A stretch of DNA of 64,000 nucleotides from Progne subis subis (lineage: Eukaryota; Chordata; Aves; Passeriformes; Hirundinidae): NCBI GenBank assembly GCA_022316685.1, contig JAKJHU010000026.1, positions 2,473,501 through 2,537,500 on the forward strand. The letters run 5' to 3'. The notes under the pieces are model-generated. The model was not told the origin of the DNA. It saw nothing but the letters and a program-made list of their open reading frames with translations, and ran no database searches. The position numbers and the translations under genes are program-made. Within the stretch, counting starts at the first letter, position 1. Each line of letters begins with the position of its first letter. Below, piece by piece: positions 11,401 through 23,475 of the stretch.

Positions 11401-12888
11401 TTCCTTGCCATGTTACTGTAGCTCACTTATCTGCATCTAAATTAAATTAGTATGGTGGCTATGTTGGCATTTCCCTTGCTTATCCTTTCTAGGAGTCCAT
11501 ATTTTCAGCCATGATCTAACTCAGCCTATTTCAGGGAACACCTTGATAATCACACAGTAACATGCAGTGTGTGCATTAGCAGACATGCAGAACACAGGAA
11601 GATCTATGTCATCAGCTTAATTGTGTGCTGGCATTCATATGTAATGAGCGTAGGTACGAGTCCAGAACCACGTCTTGTAAAACTTTAATTTTGAATTCTG
11701 TAACTCATGCTAACAGACCCCAGTGGTTTGCATACATATGGCTCCCAAATCTAGATGTTCAGTAAAGTGAGATCATATCAACATGAGAACTTGGTCTTAA
11801 ACAAAGTTTCATGCAAATTCTGTAACAATATGGAAAACTTGGAGCTCTTCCAGATGAAAGCATTCAACAGTTTTAAACTTCTTACCGGTTGAAGAAATAT
11901 TAATGTGATTTCCTATGCTGACTGAAAGGGGAGAGAATTTTTCCTTTTTAGACATTGTTTTAAACAAAAGTGGCTCTTGATTAAATTTAAAAAAAAAAAA
12001 AAAATCCACCAGCAAACCCAAACCTTCTGTGATAGCTTGAATTGTCAGTCTTATTTTCAAGAAGAAATAGATTAGATTCCTCTATAAAATTAAATTGCTG
12101 CAAGCTCATAATTAGACTGCATTAGTGAGTTGAAAAACCTTTGAGAACACAGTTTTAGAGGAAACATTTGCTATTATAGAAGACAAAGCCTGTCTGTCAA
12201 GCTCTGGCTGTGCTGGGTTGCATATTGCATAAAGGCCAATAGCTGTCACAGTCATACTGGCCCGGACTTGTTTTATAGAGAACCATTCTTTGAATTCACT
12301 TCTAAATGCTCTAGATTTTGATTGTGTCTAAATAAAGCATAACATCTATAAATGATGGAGATGACAGCGTGATTGCTGTGGACATTGAGTATGGTGCCAT
12401 CAAGGTGAGGACCAAGTGAGTTCATGATGGCAGATGTCTTCTATTCTGAAGGACAAGTTTGTAGCTATAGGATGAAGACACCAAACAGCCTTTGGTCTCT
12501 GTGGAGATCCCCAAGTAGGGGGCCAGGGAATAGAAGGGTATTGACTTAGATCATCTCCTGTACGTTGTGCTCCCAAAACACCCCCTCAAAGGACATTATT
12601 TTTATTAGAATTACAGCTAGTCGTCTCAGTTAACTGACTCTGCACAAAGAGTAAACTTACAGTGTTGATAGAGCCAAAATAATAGATAAATGCAAGGTTT
12701 ATTTGCAGCCTGATGGCTGTCCACAAGCCCTTTCAAGTTTTGAATACTAATGCTCGTTTCAAGTACGCAGAAGTTTTGTTCATTGGAATGATAAACCAGA
12801 GCCCTCCCTAGTCCCGAACTTCCTTTTCAACACCCTTGGAATTTGACTGTGGGTCTGCTACCAGGTCCTCAGCATTTTAGTATTTTAG
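5500..12888. other. Intronic sequence with no recognised element
   Basis: This is AT-rich intron downstream of the CpG domain. It contains short homopolymers (for example T runs near 7051 and A runs near 6899 and 11991) but no repeat family, RNA gene or gene that I can support. Open frames here are short, scattered and without recognisable domains. Confidence 0.5.
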
Positions 12889-12889
12889 T

Positions 12890-12949
12890 GGTTTTTTGTT
12901 TGTTTGTTTGTTTTGTTTTTTTTTGTTTTGGTTTGGTTTGGTTTTTTTT
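12890..12949. repeat. GTTT/GGTTT-type low-complexity tract
   Basis: A T-rich run with GTTT, GTTTT and GGTTT units ends in T8 and C5. It is simple-sequence DNA inside the intron and possibly the A-rich end (opposite strand) of an old insertion, though no body is recognisable. Confidence 0.8.
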
Positions 12950-15058
12950 CCCCCTAAGCTTCTAGTTCCTGGCTTGAATCTCTTGCCTGTCTCACCCTGC
13001 TGTCTCTGGAAACCTCACCTCCTCTGGTAAGGAGCTCCTCTGGTCTTCTTAAAGCAAACAAATAAAATCCGACTGTCCAAGGGAGCCTTGTGGGCTGTCT
13101 TGCAAACACAGTGGCTTTGGTGAGACTGCATCCGTGGTTGGAAGTGCCTGTCATTGGCTGCTGCACTAGTGATGTTCATTGACTGCCTGCTCTGGAAAGA
13201 AGAACAAAGAGGTGACTTAATTATTACAAATGCCCTGTTTCATTTTAGTTAATCTAGCCATATGATCCTGGTCCCCAGATCTAATTAGCTAGGGAGATTG
13301 TTAAATAAAACTTCATGTATCTAGGCGCATTTAGCTATTTGTGGTTAAATCTGCTCATGGTTCCTAAGAGACTGTATTTCAAAGTTACAGAATCACAGCC
13401 AGGAATACCTTCATAGGAAATAAAAAATACAGAGAGTTCATCTTAACTAACACAGTGGGATATTTTTTAATCTTAGTGATACACCTCACATCTTACAATC
13501 ACAGCCTTTCATGGAAAAAAAGAGTCATCTTTCTGTGTTCTGCCTCTAAGGACTAGCAAGTAACTCAGATGTACACAAGAAATGGGATTTCCACCATTCA
13601 TGTAGATAACTTTGGACTGCATGAGGAAAAGAGTGTCTCTTTGCTCTGTAACAGATGACAGATGATCAGTAAGCTGAGTTAAAATTATTTAAACAATTTT
13701 TAATGAATAAATCATAGTCAAACTTCCTTGTCTGTGGAATAATTTCTTATAAAGATAGTATGTGGTAGTTGCTGGGAATATGTGGTCAGAATTACCATAA
13801 AGAAGATTTTGTTGATGAGAAGGGGAAAATAAGGACAACAGAGGTCCATTCCTTAGTTAAGTGTTTAGAACCAGATTAGAATAAATTGTCTGTTAACTAT
13901 CTTAAAATGGACATTGAAGAATTTCTTTTTTTTATGTTGTGCTTTGAACATTTAAAGATACTAGTTGCATGGGTTGTATACCACATAAAAGAGAGCTACT
14001 GTTCAAGTGGATGCACATGTAAACAATAAGAGTGATCAACCAGGACCTATGAAAGGGAGAAATGAGCACATTGGTTTTTTGCAGTGCAAAGAAGCAAATG
14101 ATTATTTTAAGACTAGGTAAGAATAACCATTGAGAGATTACTTCAATGTGACTCATTCTGCCTTGGGGCAAGGAGAGGAAATGTCTTGACTTCTCTTGAG
14201 GTATCTTTCAGTCTTGTGGTTTGTGTGATCAGTGACATGGGGAACCTTTGGAGCGAGCTAGTTCTTGAGTGCAGAGAAATAAGTTCAGTTGAAACAAAAT
14301 CCTTCCCAGGTGTACTGATTTACTGGCAGTGTGTAATATTGGGCTCTGTAATATTGAAATCCAAAGATGAACTCTCTGCTAAAATGCTTTATGGCCATGG
14401 TATATACTAGAAATAAATACACAAATAAGGCTTTTCTAGAGCTGGCAAGAGGCTTTTTAGTTTATTGATGCTAAACAGCACAGGTTGTTAAATGGTGATT
14501 TCTCATAGTACTTTTGACAATTCTTTAAAGGGGCTGTAAGTTTGAGGCTGTTCTTCAAATTGGGACTGATGTGTAAGAAGGAGAGTAAAGCTTACAAAAG
14601 TGATTGAGGCTTTTCATTTCCTAAGTTTTATTTCAAGACAGTGATAAGTAATTTTGTGTGTACGTTTGAAAATTTTACTCTTCAAGCCCAGAATGAAATT
14701 CTGTGACTGCATCTGATATGCATACTTCTGATTGATATGACACTAGGATGTCTTTTACTACGTAATCTATAGGCTGCAGAAACCATTTCTGGATTGTTCT
14801 ACAGATGAGTGGAGAAGGCTATTCACATGTTTTCAACACATGGTGACTGAAACTTAATGACATAATAACAGTAGCTTGGAAATTGATATAATTTCTAAAG
14901 AAATCCTTGGTGTATTCATAGATGCTTTTGAATAAATGTAATATGTAGCTGAACAAATATCTGTGCAATTTATCTTTTGTGTGCAGGTGAGCAGCTGCCA
15001 TTGAATTTTCTGGTTGAATACCAGGGGCTATCCTTGCTACTTTGGACTTTGTGTTTGA

Positions 15059-15091
<33 letters not shown>

Positions 15092-16631
15092 GATTTCTTA
15101 CCTGAGGGCAACCTGAGGTAATTAGCTTCCATATGTGCTTACTGGAAATAATGTGCTCTCAAGAAGCACTTGCAGATTTTGCCTGTGTTTTTCTGTTTAA
15201 TGCACCATATTCTTGGCTAGCTGCCCATGTCTTGGTATTATTAGAGACAAGGGAATGCTCACCTTCATTTAGCTGCTAATTGTTAGATTATTGAGCAAGG
15301 TATGGATGTCAAGTTGTGCGAAGCAATGTGTTGGCACTTTTTAAAGTGAATCTTTCCAAAAGGGAGGCATGTTTGGGAGCAGAGCTATAGTGGTGGGCTT
15401 GATTCTAGTTTTATTCATGTTGATCAGTGAGTATCTGATTTGAATCTAATTGAGTTGCACTAATAAAGTCAGAGCTGTGAGCCACTAGAATTTCACTGTA
15501 ATTTGGACGGTTGAGCGGGCAGCACTGATTGGGATTGATGTTCAGATAGATAGATAGATATAAATGTAAATATAAAACACTTGTGTTTGCAATCGTAATA
15601 CAAAAGCATTTACCAGAACATTAAATCCTAGTGTTCTGTCTGCTTTTCTGTCTTTCTCCTTACTTCCTTTGAGAAACCAGTGGTAGGTTAATTTGAATAG
15701 TATCAGTGCTGAAGGCGAGTTTTCTACTGCCTGAAGAGGAAGAAGCATTAATTTTTAGTCTGTGCAAGGTAAGTGTGTGCAGCAGTGCAGTCTTCATGTT
15801 GAGATGATAGGTCAGAAAACAATATCCCTTGGCTTAGAATTATTTTGGTTGGAAACAAAATCACTGGCATTAGGTCTTCTTAATATTAATAAGCTCTTAT
15901 AAACTGACAGAAAGTACGCACAGTGGAATGTATTTTTTTTCAAGTTCATGGGGCAGCACATGAGAAAGAGCACACCTATTAATTATGACAGTGAGGAAAA
16001 GGAGTGTGCCCTGGATAAAATGGGTTCTGCAAGTGTGTACTACTATGCAGTAATATGTACTACGGTAGGTAGGGAGCGTGTAGTAGTGGATACACAAGCA
16101 GTGCCCTCTTCTCTTCAGGGCATCTCTGCATGGGAGCTATTGAATGAGGGCTATGGGTTAGAGTGGTTGTGGAGATTTCACTGCTTGTCCTGGGTTTGAG
16201 TCAGCATCCTGCATCAGAGCTGCCTTCAGCTTCAGTTTTGGTAGTTAATCTCATTTTGTTAAAACTGATCAGAGGTAATCCAATCAAGCCTGTTTCATCA
16301 GCTGCCTTTTGGAGCTCTGCAGGGCAAGCAACAGGTAAGCCAGATGAAGGACTAAAAATGACATGTTGGAACTTCATTTACAGGTTGATAAATCGTAGAA
16401 AACAGTTTTTGTCTTTGAGTGTTTTGTGCATGCTGATGCTTAAACTCAGAGCTGGTTTGATTTGTCTTAGAGAAATATCTCACAGATATCAGTCAGATAT
16501 GGTTGACACAATTAGTCACTTTTACAGAAACCTTTTCTACTAAACAGGCCAAGAAGAATAAACATGCCTTTTAAAATCAACACTCAAGTTTGTATTTCAG
16601 GACTAGAGTATGTTTTTGAGACTACTATCTG
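12950..16631. other. Intronic sequence with two small microsatellites
   Basis: Apart from a (TCAA)n tract (about 15061-15091, between seven and eight units) and a short GATA run at about 15545-15560, I see no recognised element here. AT-rich stretches with TAATTA-like motifs occur at about 13218-13300. Confidence 0.5.
15061..15091. repeat. (TCAA)n microsatellite
   Basis: Seven perfect TCAA units and part of an eighth lie in tandem. It is a simple tetranucleotide repeat in intron 1. Confidence 0.95.
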
Positions 16632-16985
16632 CAACATCCTCTGCTATGAGGATGAGAGCTGAGAGAGGTTGTTCAGGCGGGGGAAGAGAAGGCTACAGGG
16701 AGACCTTAGGGCAGCCTTTCTGTACCTGAAGTGAGCTATGAGAAAGCAGGAGAGGGGCTTTTTACAAGAACACGTAGGGATTGGACAAGGGGGGATGGCT
16801 TTAAACTAAAAGGGTAGATTTTAATTATGTATTAGGAAGAAATTCTTTGCTGTGAGGGAGGTGAGGCACAGGAACAGGCTGCCCAGAGAAGCTGTGGATG
16901 CTTCAGCCCTTGGTTTAGTAGGAGGTGTCCTTGCCCAACCAAATCATCTTTAGGGTCTCTTCCGACTCCACCCATTCTGTGATAG
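16632..16985 (+). mobile_element. CR1 LINE 3' fragment, sense orientation, internally deleted
   Basis: The sequence follows the 3' part of avian CR1 elements as I know it. It has a GAGAGAGGTTGTTCAGG-like block, then AGGGAGACCTTAGGGCAGCC, then GACAAGGGGGGATGGCTTTA, then TTAGGAAGAAATTCTTTGCT, then CAGGCTGCCCAGAGAAGC, ending near CATTCTGTGATAG. The stretch normally found between the CCCAGAGAAGC block and the GTGTCC block is shortened, so this copy has an internal deletion of some tens of bases. There is no open frame for reverse transcriptase; the copy is a dead, 5'-truncated insertion. The exact 5' edge is uncertain by about 20 bases. Confidence 0.92.
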
Positions 16986-18887
16986 TAAAGACATTTCCAT
17001 TTTCTACTAAGGTAACTAGCCACTTAATAGAGAATACAATTCATAAGAGCTTCCAGGTTTAAGACCTAAATCATGCAATATGACACAAAGCCTGTGGACT
17101 AATTAGTGTTAAATTAAAGTTAATTAAAGAAATATATATAACATGGACATTCAGGCTGCAAACCCTTGCTCTTGCTGACTTCACTTGGAGTATAAATTGT
17201 GTGTTCTATAAAACATATTCAGCAGGCTGTTATCTTGTTTTGGTTGGGTCAGGCTCAGCCTCTGCTGATAGAGCTGTCTACTCTGAGCTATACAAAATAT
17301 CAGCTGGCAAGGAAATATCTCTGGTCTGAGCCCTCACTGAGGTGTTGAAAGCTCGGGTTCAAGTCTAAAATTGGCAGGAGAGAATTGAAACATGCTCTTT
17401 TACAGAAAAAGTGACCCTCTCTAAGCAGCTAAATTTTCACCTGTTCAACTGTGAAAGCTTATATAAAAATGCCATAAATACCAATCTTTTGCAGGACTGT
17501 AACAGGTTTTTACCATGTAGTTATAGTATAAAGAAAATGTCTTTGAATTCATAATTAAATATGTACTCCTTATGCTGTTCTGCAGTATTTTATTTGTAGG
17601 AGTTACTGGGAAGATGTTCAAGTCCCCAGCTGCCAATTAAATGCCTGGCATGAATCACAGAGCTGGTCCCATTACTTTACAATAAAGACAAAAAACATAG
17701 TGTGAAAATTTAAAATTTACATTACAATGTCTGTGTTTTTTTTCCTTACTTGAGAACTAATCCCATCTATGGTGTTAGATATGTCCTCCCCAAGAGTGCA
17801 GGTATGATGGCTGAACTGAACCAGCAGCTCCATGGGGTGGGCTGGCTTCATGCTCTCCCCTGTTTGTTTTGTTTTCCTTCTGGCTGGGCTCCTTTCCTCA
17901 CAGCTCAGTGAACTGAGTCACCTCACACAAGGCTCAGCTAAGAGCCAGGACCAGCTGCAAGGGAAGAGGAGCTGGCAGTGGCTGTCCCACCTGACAGCAA
18001 ACGACTTCATTTGGCTTAGGTGTATCACCTAAATATACCTTCATTTCAAGACTGTAAAATTTTTAATGTTATTCATCTAAGCATGCTTTTCATTTAAACC
18101 CACATTTGTAAGATGATTCATCTAATGACTAGAACACGGAAACATCACATTATGAAATTTAAAAAAAAAAAATTGTGCTTTAAACCCAATTGTGAAATCT
18201 CCCAATAAAATGCATTTGTTTTAAAATATAGTAAGTGGATTACTTCAGTCATAAAGGGCTAAATATGCCCAAAGACCCCTGTATGTCTTGCAAGGGAGTT
18301 CTAGTGCGGGAAATCATAACTGAGTTAACTCAAACTGTGACCTTTAGTGACCGTGTGCATCTCTTATTTATGTCCATTATCTCAAATCTTAAGCTTGCTT
18401 TTTTTTTTTTTGTTCTTAAAAGTAGTTTCCTGTTAAAGCAAGCAAAAACCCTTATGGTTTATCATGCAATCCTTTTGTTTACATCAGAGCGAAGATTGAT
18501 GTGTAAAAGTCAGGTGTGAGTAAACTGGTATGGTGAGTCCAGAGAGGCCTCTGACCATTCGACATTGTGGTGTCTTGGCCAGGAGCCAGAACGTTCAAGG
18601 GATACTGTGATCCTGACATTGCAATAGAGTTGCAGAAGGCTCACTAAAGTCTCATTTTATGTTGCCTTTTGATTTGAGTAATTAAAATTGTGGGTAGGTT
18701 GTTATTGTAAAACGGCTATGTTGAACTAGAAACTTGGGTTCATGCTTTCAAGTTTCTTAGTGTTTGCTTAATCCTGGTTGGAGGGATTTTGGGGGGATTT
18801 CCATGAGTTTTAATCAAGAGGTGTATATTTTAATTACTAATACATATTTATGATCTCTTCAAAGGGGTTGTGGGGGCTTTGTGGTGG
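16986..18887. other. Intronic sequence, no recognised element
   Basis: I see no gene, RNA gene or repeat family in this stretch. It is AT-rich, with a motif-rich TAATTA area near 17098-17130 that could be regulatory but cannot be supported further. Confidence 0.45.
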
Positions 18888-18888
18888 T

Positions 18889-18913
<25 letters not shown>
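18888..18913. repeat. Poly(T) run, 26 bases
   Basis: An uninterrupted run of 26 T lies within the intron. No adjoining retroelement body is visible. Confidence 0.95.
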
Positions 18914-18919
<6 letters not shown>

Positions 18920-20030
18920 GAGTCACTTATAGTTTGCCTCAAAAGGTAAAGGGTATTTTAGCTTGATGGTTTCACCTGTAATTCTTGATTCCCACTACAA
19001 AACAGGTCGTTTGGACTACAAGCTGTACTCCTTGATAGAATTAGTTCAGTAAAGCAGCAATCAAAACATGTTGCACATAACAAATTGCTACACCAGCACC
19101 GGTTTAAGAAATCCTTTTTATCATAAACAGGAACTTAGCACTTTTTCTGAAATGTCTTATCCTGTGGAAAGCTGCTCAGCATAATTTATGGTTTCTCACT
19201 TAGTGTATTTATGAAACAGCTGTAAATCTGCACTTTGTTTCGTACAGGGGTTTTGTATTTATGTCTACTGTGTCAGCCATCTGGCTGCGGGAAAACGGTG
19301 CCACTTGCTCAAGGGAGGGGAAATTAGCACTGTTAGCCAAAAATGAGACAGTTTGTCAGGACAGCAAGGTAAGTGTGCTATTCTTGTGTAAATCTGTGTT
19401 TTACGACGTGAGCCCAGCAATCATATTGTCTTTTCACGCAATAACTCTTTGGACACTTCCTGCCTACCGAAACTCCCAGAGAAGTCTTTTCTACCATGTC
19501 CTGAGGCAATGCAGTAAAAAGAAAGGCGTATTGATGGGATTTTTGAGAAACCAACTGCAAGTAAATGCATTGTCTGATTTTATCTGGAAGGGGAGAGTAG
19601 TTGGACCAGCCTCATCCATCAGATCTACAGCTTTCTGCTTGTTTATATTGCAGCCATAAGAGTGGGAGTCTGTCCATCATGCTTTGGTAGAAGTGCAGGA
19701 GTTGGCTCTGTTCACAGCAGCACCCTAGCCACATTCATGAGGAAGCTCTGTGGGAGCTAATTTTATCCTTCTGAGAATTTTAACCACCTCCTGTAGAATT
19801 TCACATGCATTTTGCCCTACTGCTTTCCCACTAGCATGGACACCAGTATGTTGTACTTCTCTGTATCCCGTAGTTCTGCCTTCCAACTGCATGTTTCAAT
19901 ACCAGTTTCAGTATTGCTTTGCCTGGAGTAAGTGTCTTCGTTCCATTCTTTTCACTTGAATTTAATTGAACAAAAGTAGCCTATAAAAAATTGGTGGTAA
20001 TCATACCAGTTTTATCTTTCATCATAAAAC

Positions 20031-20055
20031 TTTTTTTTTTTTTTTTTTTTTTTTT
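20031..20055. repeat. Poly(T) run, 25 bases
   Basis: An uninterrupted run of 25 T lies within the intron. No adjoining retroelement body is visible. Confidence 0.95.
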
Positions 20056-23000
20056 GCACATGCAGATTTTCAGAAATGCTTGTAAAATCTAATAGACCTT
20101 CTTCAGTCTTAGAGAGCTGAGTAATTACCAAGTGGCAAAGTGAGAGGTGACAGTAATGATGGAGATCCTGCTGCCTTACATTTGCACACTTCTACATACG
20201 AATGGCACTAGATATTGAATCCATCCTATAAGTGTTAATGGGTCCAGTATCATTCCTTCAGCATAGATAGCCAGCATAAATGCAGATTAAAGCACACCAG
20301 TGCTTTATCCCTCTGATAAAGGGAGCAGGACACTGACCCCAGTTTTCCTGTGGTTTTGTTTCTGTAAAGAAAACTCACATTGAGTGAAAGAATGAAGCTT
20401 TTATAAAATATGATGTAACTTAGATAACAAGGTTATGGCTAGCATATCAGCCCTGATATAAATACTGAAAGCAGTTAAGGAGAACAGATTGAAGAAAAAG
20501 CAGGTATTGACTTGGAGTGAAGCTGTGTACTCACAAAGTTTTCTGACCTGACTACCCCTGGGCAATGCCACGTGGCTTCTTGGTGGGAAATCTTCCCAGC
20601 ATTGAGGGTGTGAGGAGCGGTGCCTCAGACCTTACCCAATGGTCCTGCTGGGCAAGCTGCACAACTGTGCTGCTGCATCAAAAGCTGCTTCCTTCTCCTT
20701 CTGCCTGTGAGGTTTTTTGCACATCTACACTGCTGGTGCTGCTGGGATGGCTCTGTGATGCCCCAGTGGTTTTTGAATTAGCTCAAGGTCCGTGCTAGAG
20801 CTGCATGGCAGCACAGGGCTCAGCAATCTGTGTAAACCACGCAAGCAGCACCGCAGACGCACAAAAAGCTAGCCCATGCTGTGCTTTGGGTAGCCACATG
20901 CCCACCACCACCTGGTGTAGCTGGCATTAAAGGCAGGCAGCGTGCCTTGGCGCTGCAGGCGCTCTTGTGCGAGCCTGTGCCTGACGAGGCCTTGGAGCGC
21001 TCCAGCTCCTTACCTGCATTTGCATGTCTGATTGAAAAGCTGCTTGTTGAGAAAACTCCAGTAGGTATAAAAGCTGCTGCCTCAGAGAGGAAGAAAGGTG
21101 ACTTTTTGAGAAGAACTTCTTGAGACAAGGAAGAAGCTATATGAATTTTGATCCGAAACTTAAGTGCTAATAATACATAATCACTGCAAAAATCTAATCT
21201 GAATATTAACAGCTCCCTCTGCTCTTTTGCGAGGACAAACATTTCTTTCTAAATCTCAACAAAGCAAGTTTTAATGTGGGTCAAATGGAAATCCTGTTTA
21301 TTAAAAATCTGCTAAAGACAACTAGATTTTTAATTTCAATGGAAGTCTTCTCTGTGACCCTTAAAGGCATGCCAGTGGACTCTTCCAGCACATGCCTCAG
21401 TAAACAACAAATGAATCACTGAGGTGCTCTAACAAGGATTGATGTGTCCACCCAATTAGAGGGATATAAAGAGCTCTCCCTTGAAATTCTGTATTCATTT
21501 GGGTTGCTCTGCTATTTCCGCAGTCTAGCGCTGAGGCATTGCTTCAGGGGTATTGTTGGCCTCAACAACTGGCTTGTGTGTGTTGTCCTAGCTAACAAGT
21601 ACAATTTTTGTACAGATACTTCTCCTATGAAGTACTCCAGCAGAGAAATAAAAAAATAGCTCTGAATGCCAAAGACAAATCCTTCACTAATATCTGTTTA
21701 AGCTAAGAGCAAGATCTTCTCCAAATTTAGCACGCTATGAATGTGATTGATAAGACTTGTTAATCACCTGTTTTCAGGGGCTTGCAATTTCTTAACTTTA
21801 CATGGGTTCAATTTTGTTTTTGTCTACAAAATGTGCAGTTTTGGGAGGTGAGAAGGTGCAGTGCATGTTATATGGTGTGAGTAATGCAACTGGTTCGATG
21901 AAGCAAGGCATGGAAAATTCATTAAGTATTCTGAAGCTGTTTCCTCTTTCTCTTGGAACAATGTCTCTATTTTCCATTTCAACTGTAACTTGTACTGCTT
22001 CAGAAATAATTTCCTCACATCATCTTAAAAGAAAACTAAAAATGAAAACTTTTTTTTTACTCTACAGAGAATTTCTATTTCAGACAAATAGCCCAATTTT
22101 TTTGCTCCGAACAACACATAAAGTAGCCTAAAGAAGGATATCATGCACACCTAGAATAAAGCAAAGATGAGAGTATGTTTTGTTTTTCAGCCAGCTGCTA
22201 CCTCAAGAATTGTCGAGCACTTCAAGATTGCACAGGGTATCTTGCAGGTGCTATTTAAGGGTTCCCTCTGACAAAGTGTGGTGGCAATTTACAATTCCCT
22301 TACTGTGCTTCTAGGAAAAGTGTATCATGTTATTACATCTGAAGATAGCTACATATTGACACCTGAAATTTCATTTCCTAGACCGCAAATGAAACCCTGA
22401 CTTTTTTGTTGAATTGTCTAGGCTAAGCAATAAATCATTACAAGCCATCTGGCTAAGATATTCAACTGTTACAGAAGATGCTTTAACTCCTGCATTTTTG
22501 TTGCTTCTTTTTATCCCTTCAGTGTGACCTGGGTCTCAGAAGGGGGTTGTAACTTAGCTGTGGATAGCAGGTATTTGAATTCAGTTACAGTGACATGCCT
22601 GCGTTAGATGGTATTTTGAAGCCTTGATTCATCATCTGTGAAGGTCCTTGCACCAAAGGAAGATGCAAGGTCTGAAACACATCATGGTTACATAAAATAT
22701 TTTGCTCTGTTCAGTAGGTTTTACAAAAATTGAAAATGTAGTGTTACAGTTCTTGCCAAGTATCTTAAGAAGCAAACTTAAATGCCTAAATGAGAAGCCT
22801 TGCCATCTACCATTGGTGGAGAAAGTCATGTTCCTCAGTACTCCTAATTACCCACTGAAGATAATTAGCTGACCATTTTTGGACATGTTTATCATAACTC
22901 AGATATGACAGCAATGAAAATGATCTGAAGGTTTCTTTGAAGCAAAGTAAAGATGAGAAGTGTGAGTCAGGAACAAGTTCTCTAAGTTACTGCCTTTCCT

Positions 23001-23448
23001 TTTTGTAATAGCCAGAATCCTAAATACCAGGTGTTCAGTGAAGCTGAGCATATTTCAAAAAGTTTTAGATAGTGAAAATTGATTTAAGCAAACTTTACTG
23101 GAGCCAGTAACTTTAAATTTGGGGTTGTGCTGTCTTTGAAGCCCAGAACCTTCCTAGATGATCTTTTGCCAGTTCCTGGGTTTTAATACACAGCAAGACT
23201 TTATTTTATTAATAGATTGGCTGTGTTGGGAATTGTTTGATCTCTTATTTCAACTATTTACGTAGTCAAGTCACTGACCCACTGTGAAAATTCAGTAGCA
23301 GGCAGTTGTGATAAAGAGTGTATGTCCCTTATGTCACTGGCCTTTGTGTCCATAAACCTAAAAGCTTCTGCCTGGCCATTCCCCTGCTTGAAAAATCTTC
23401 CTGTCTGCCAAGTCCAGCCTTAAGACTTGTCTTAAAATTGAGGCCTGC

Positions 23449-23475
23449 ATGTGTGTGTGTATGTGTGTGTGTGTG
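23449..23475. repeat. (TG)n microsatellite, interrupted once
   Basis: Tandem TG units are broken by one TA step. It is a dinucleotide microsatellite within the intron. Confidence 0.95.

Noticed and set aside
15061..15091. Regular TCAA repeats considered as a CRISPR-like or satellite array
   Set aside because: The unit is 4 bp with no spacers. It is a plain microsatellite in a vertebrate intron.
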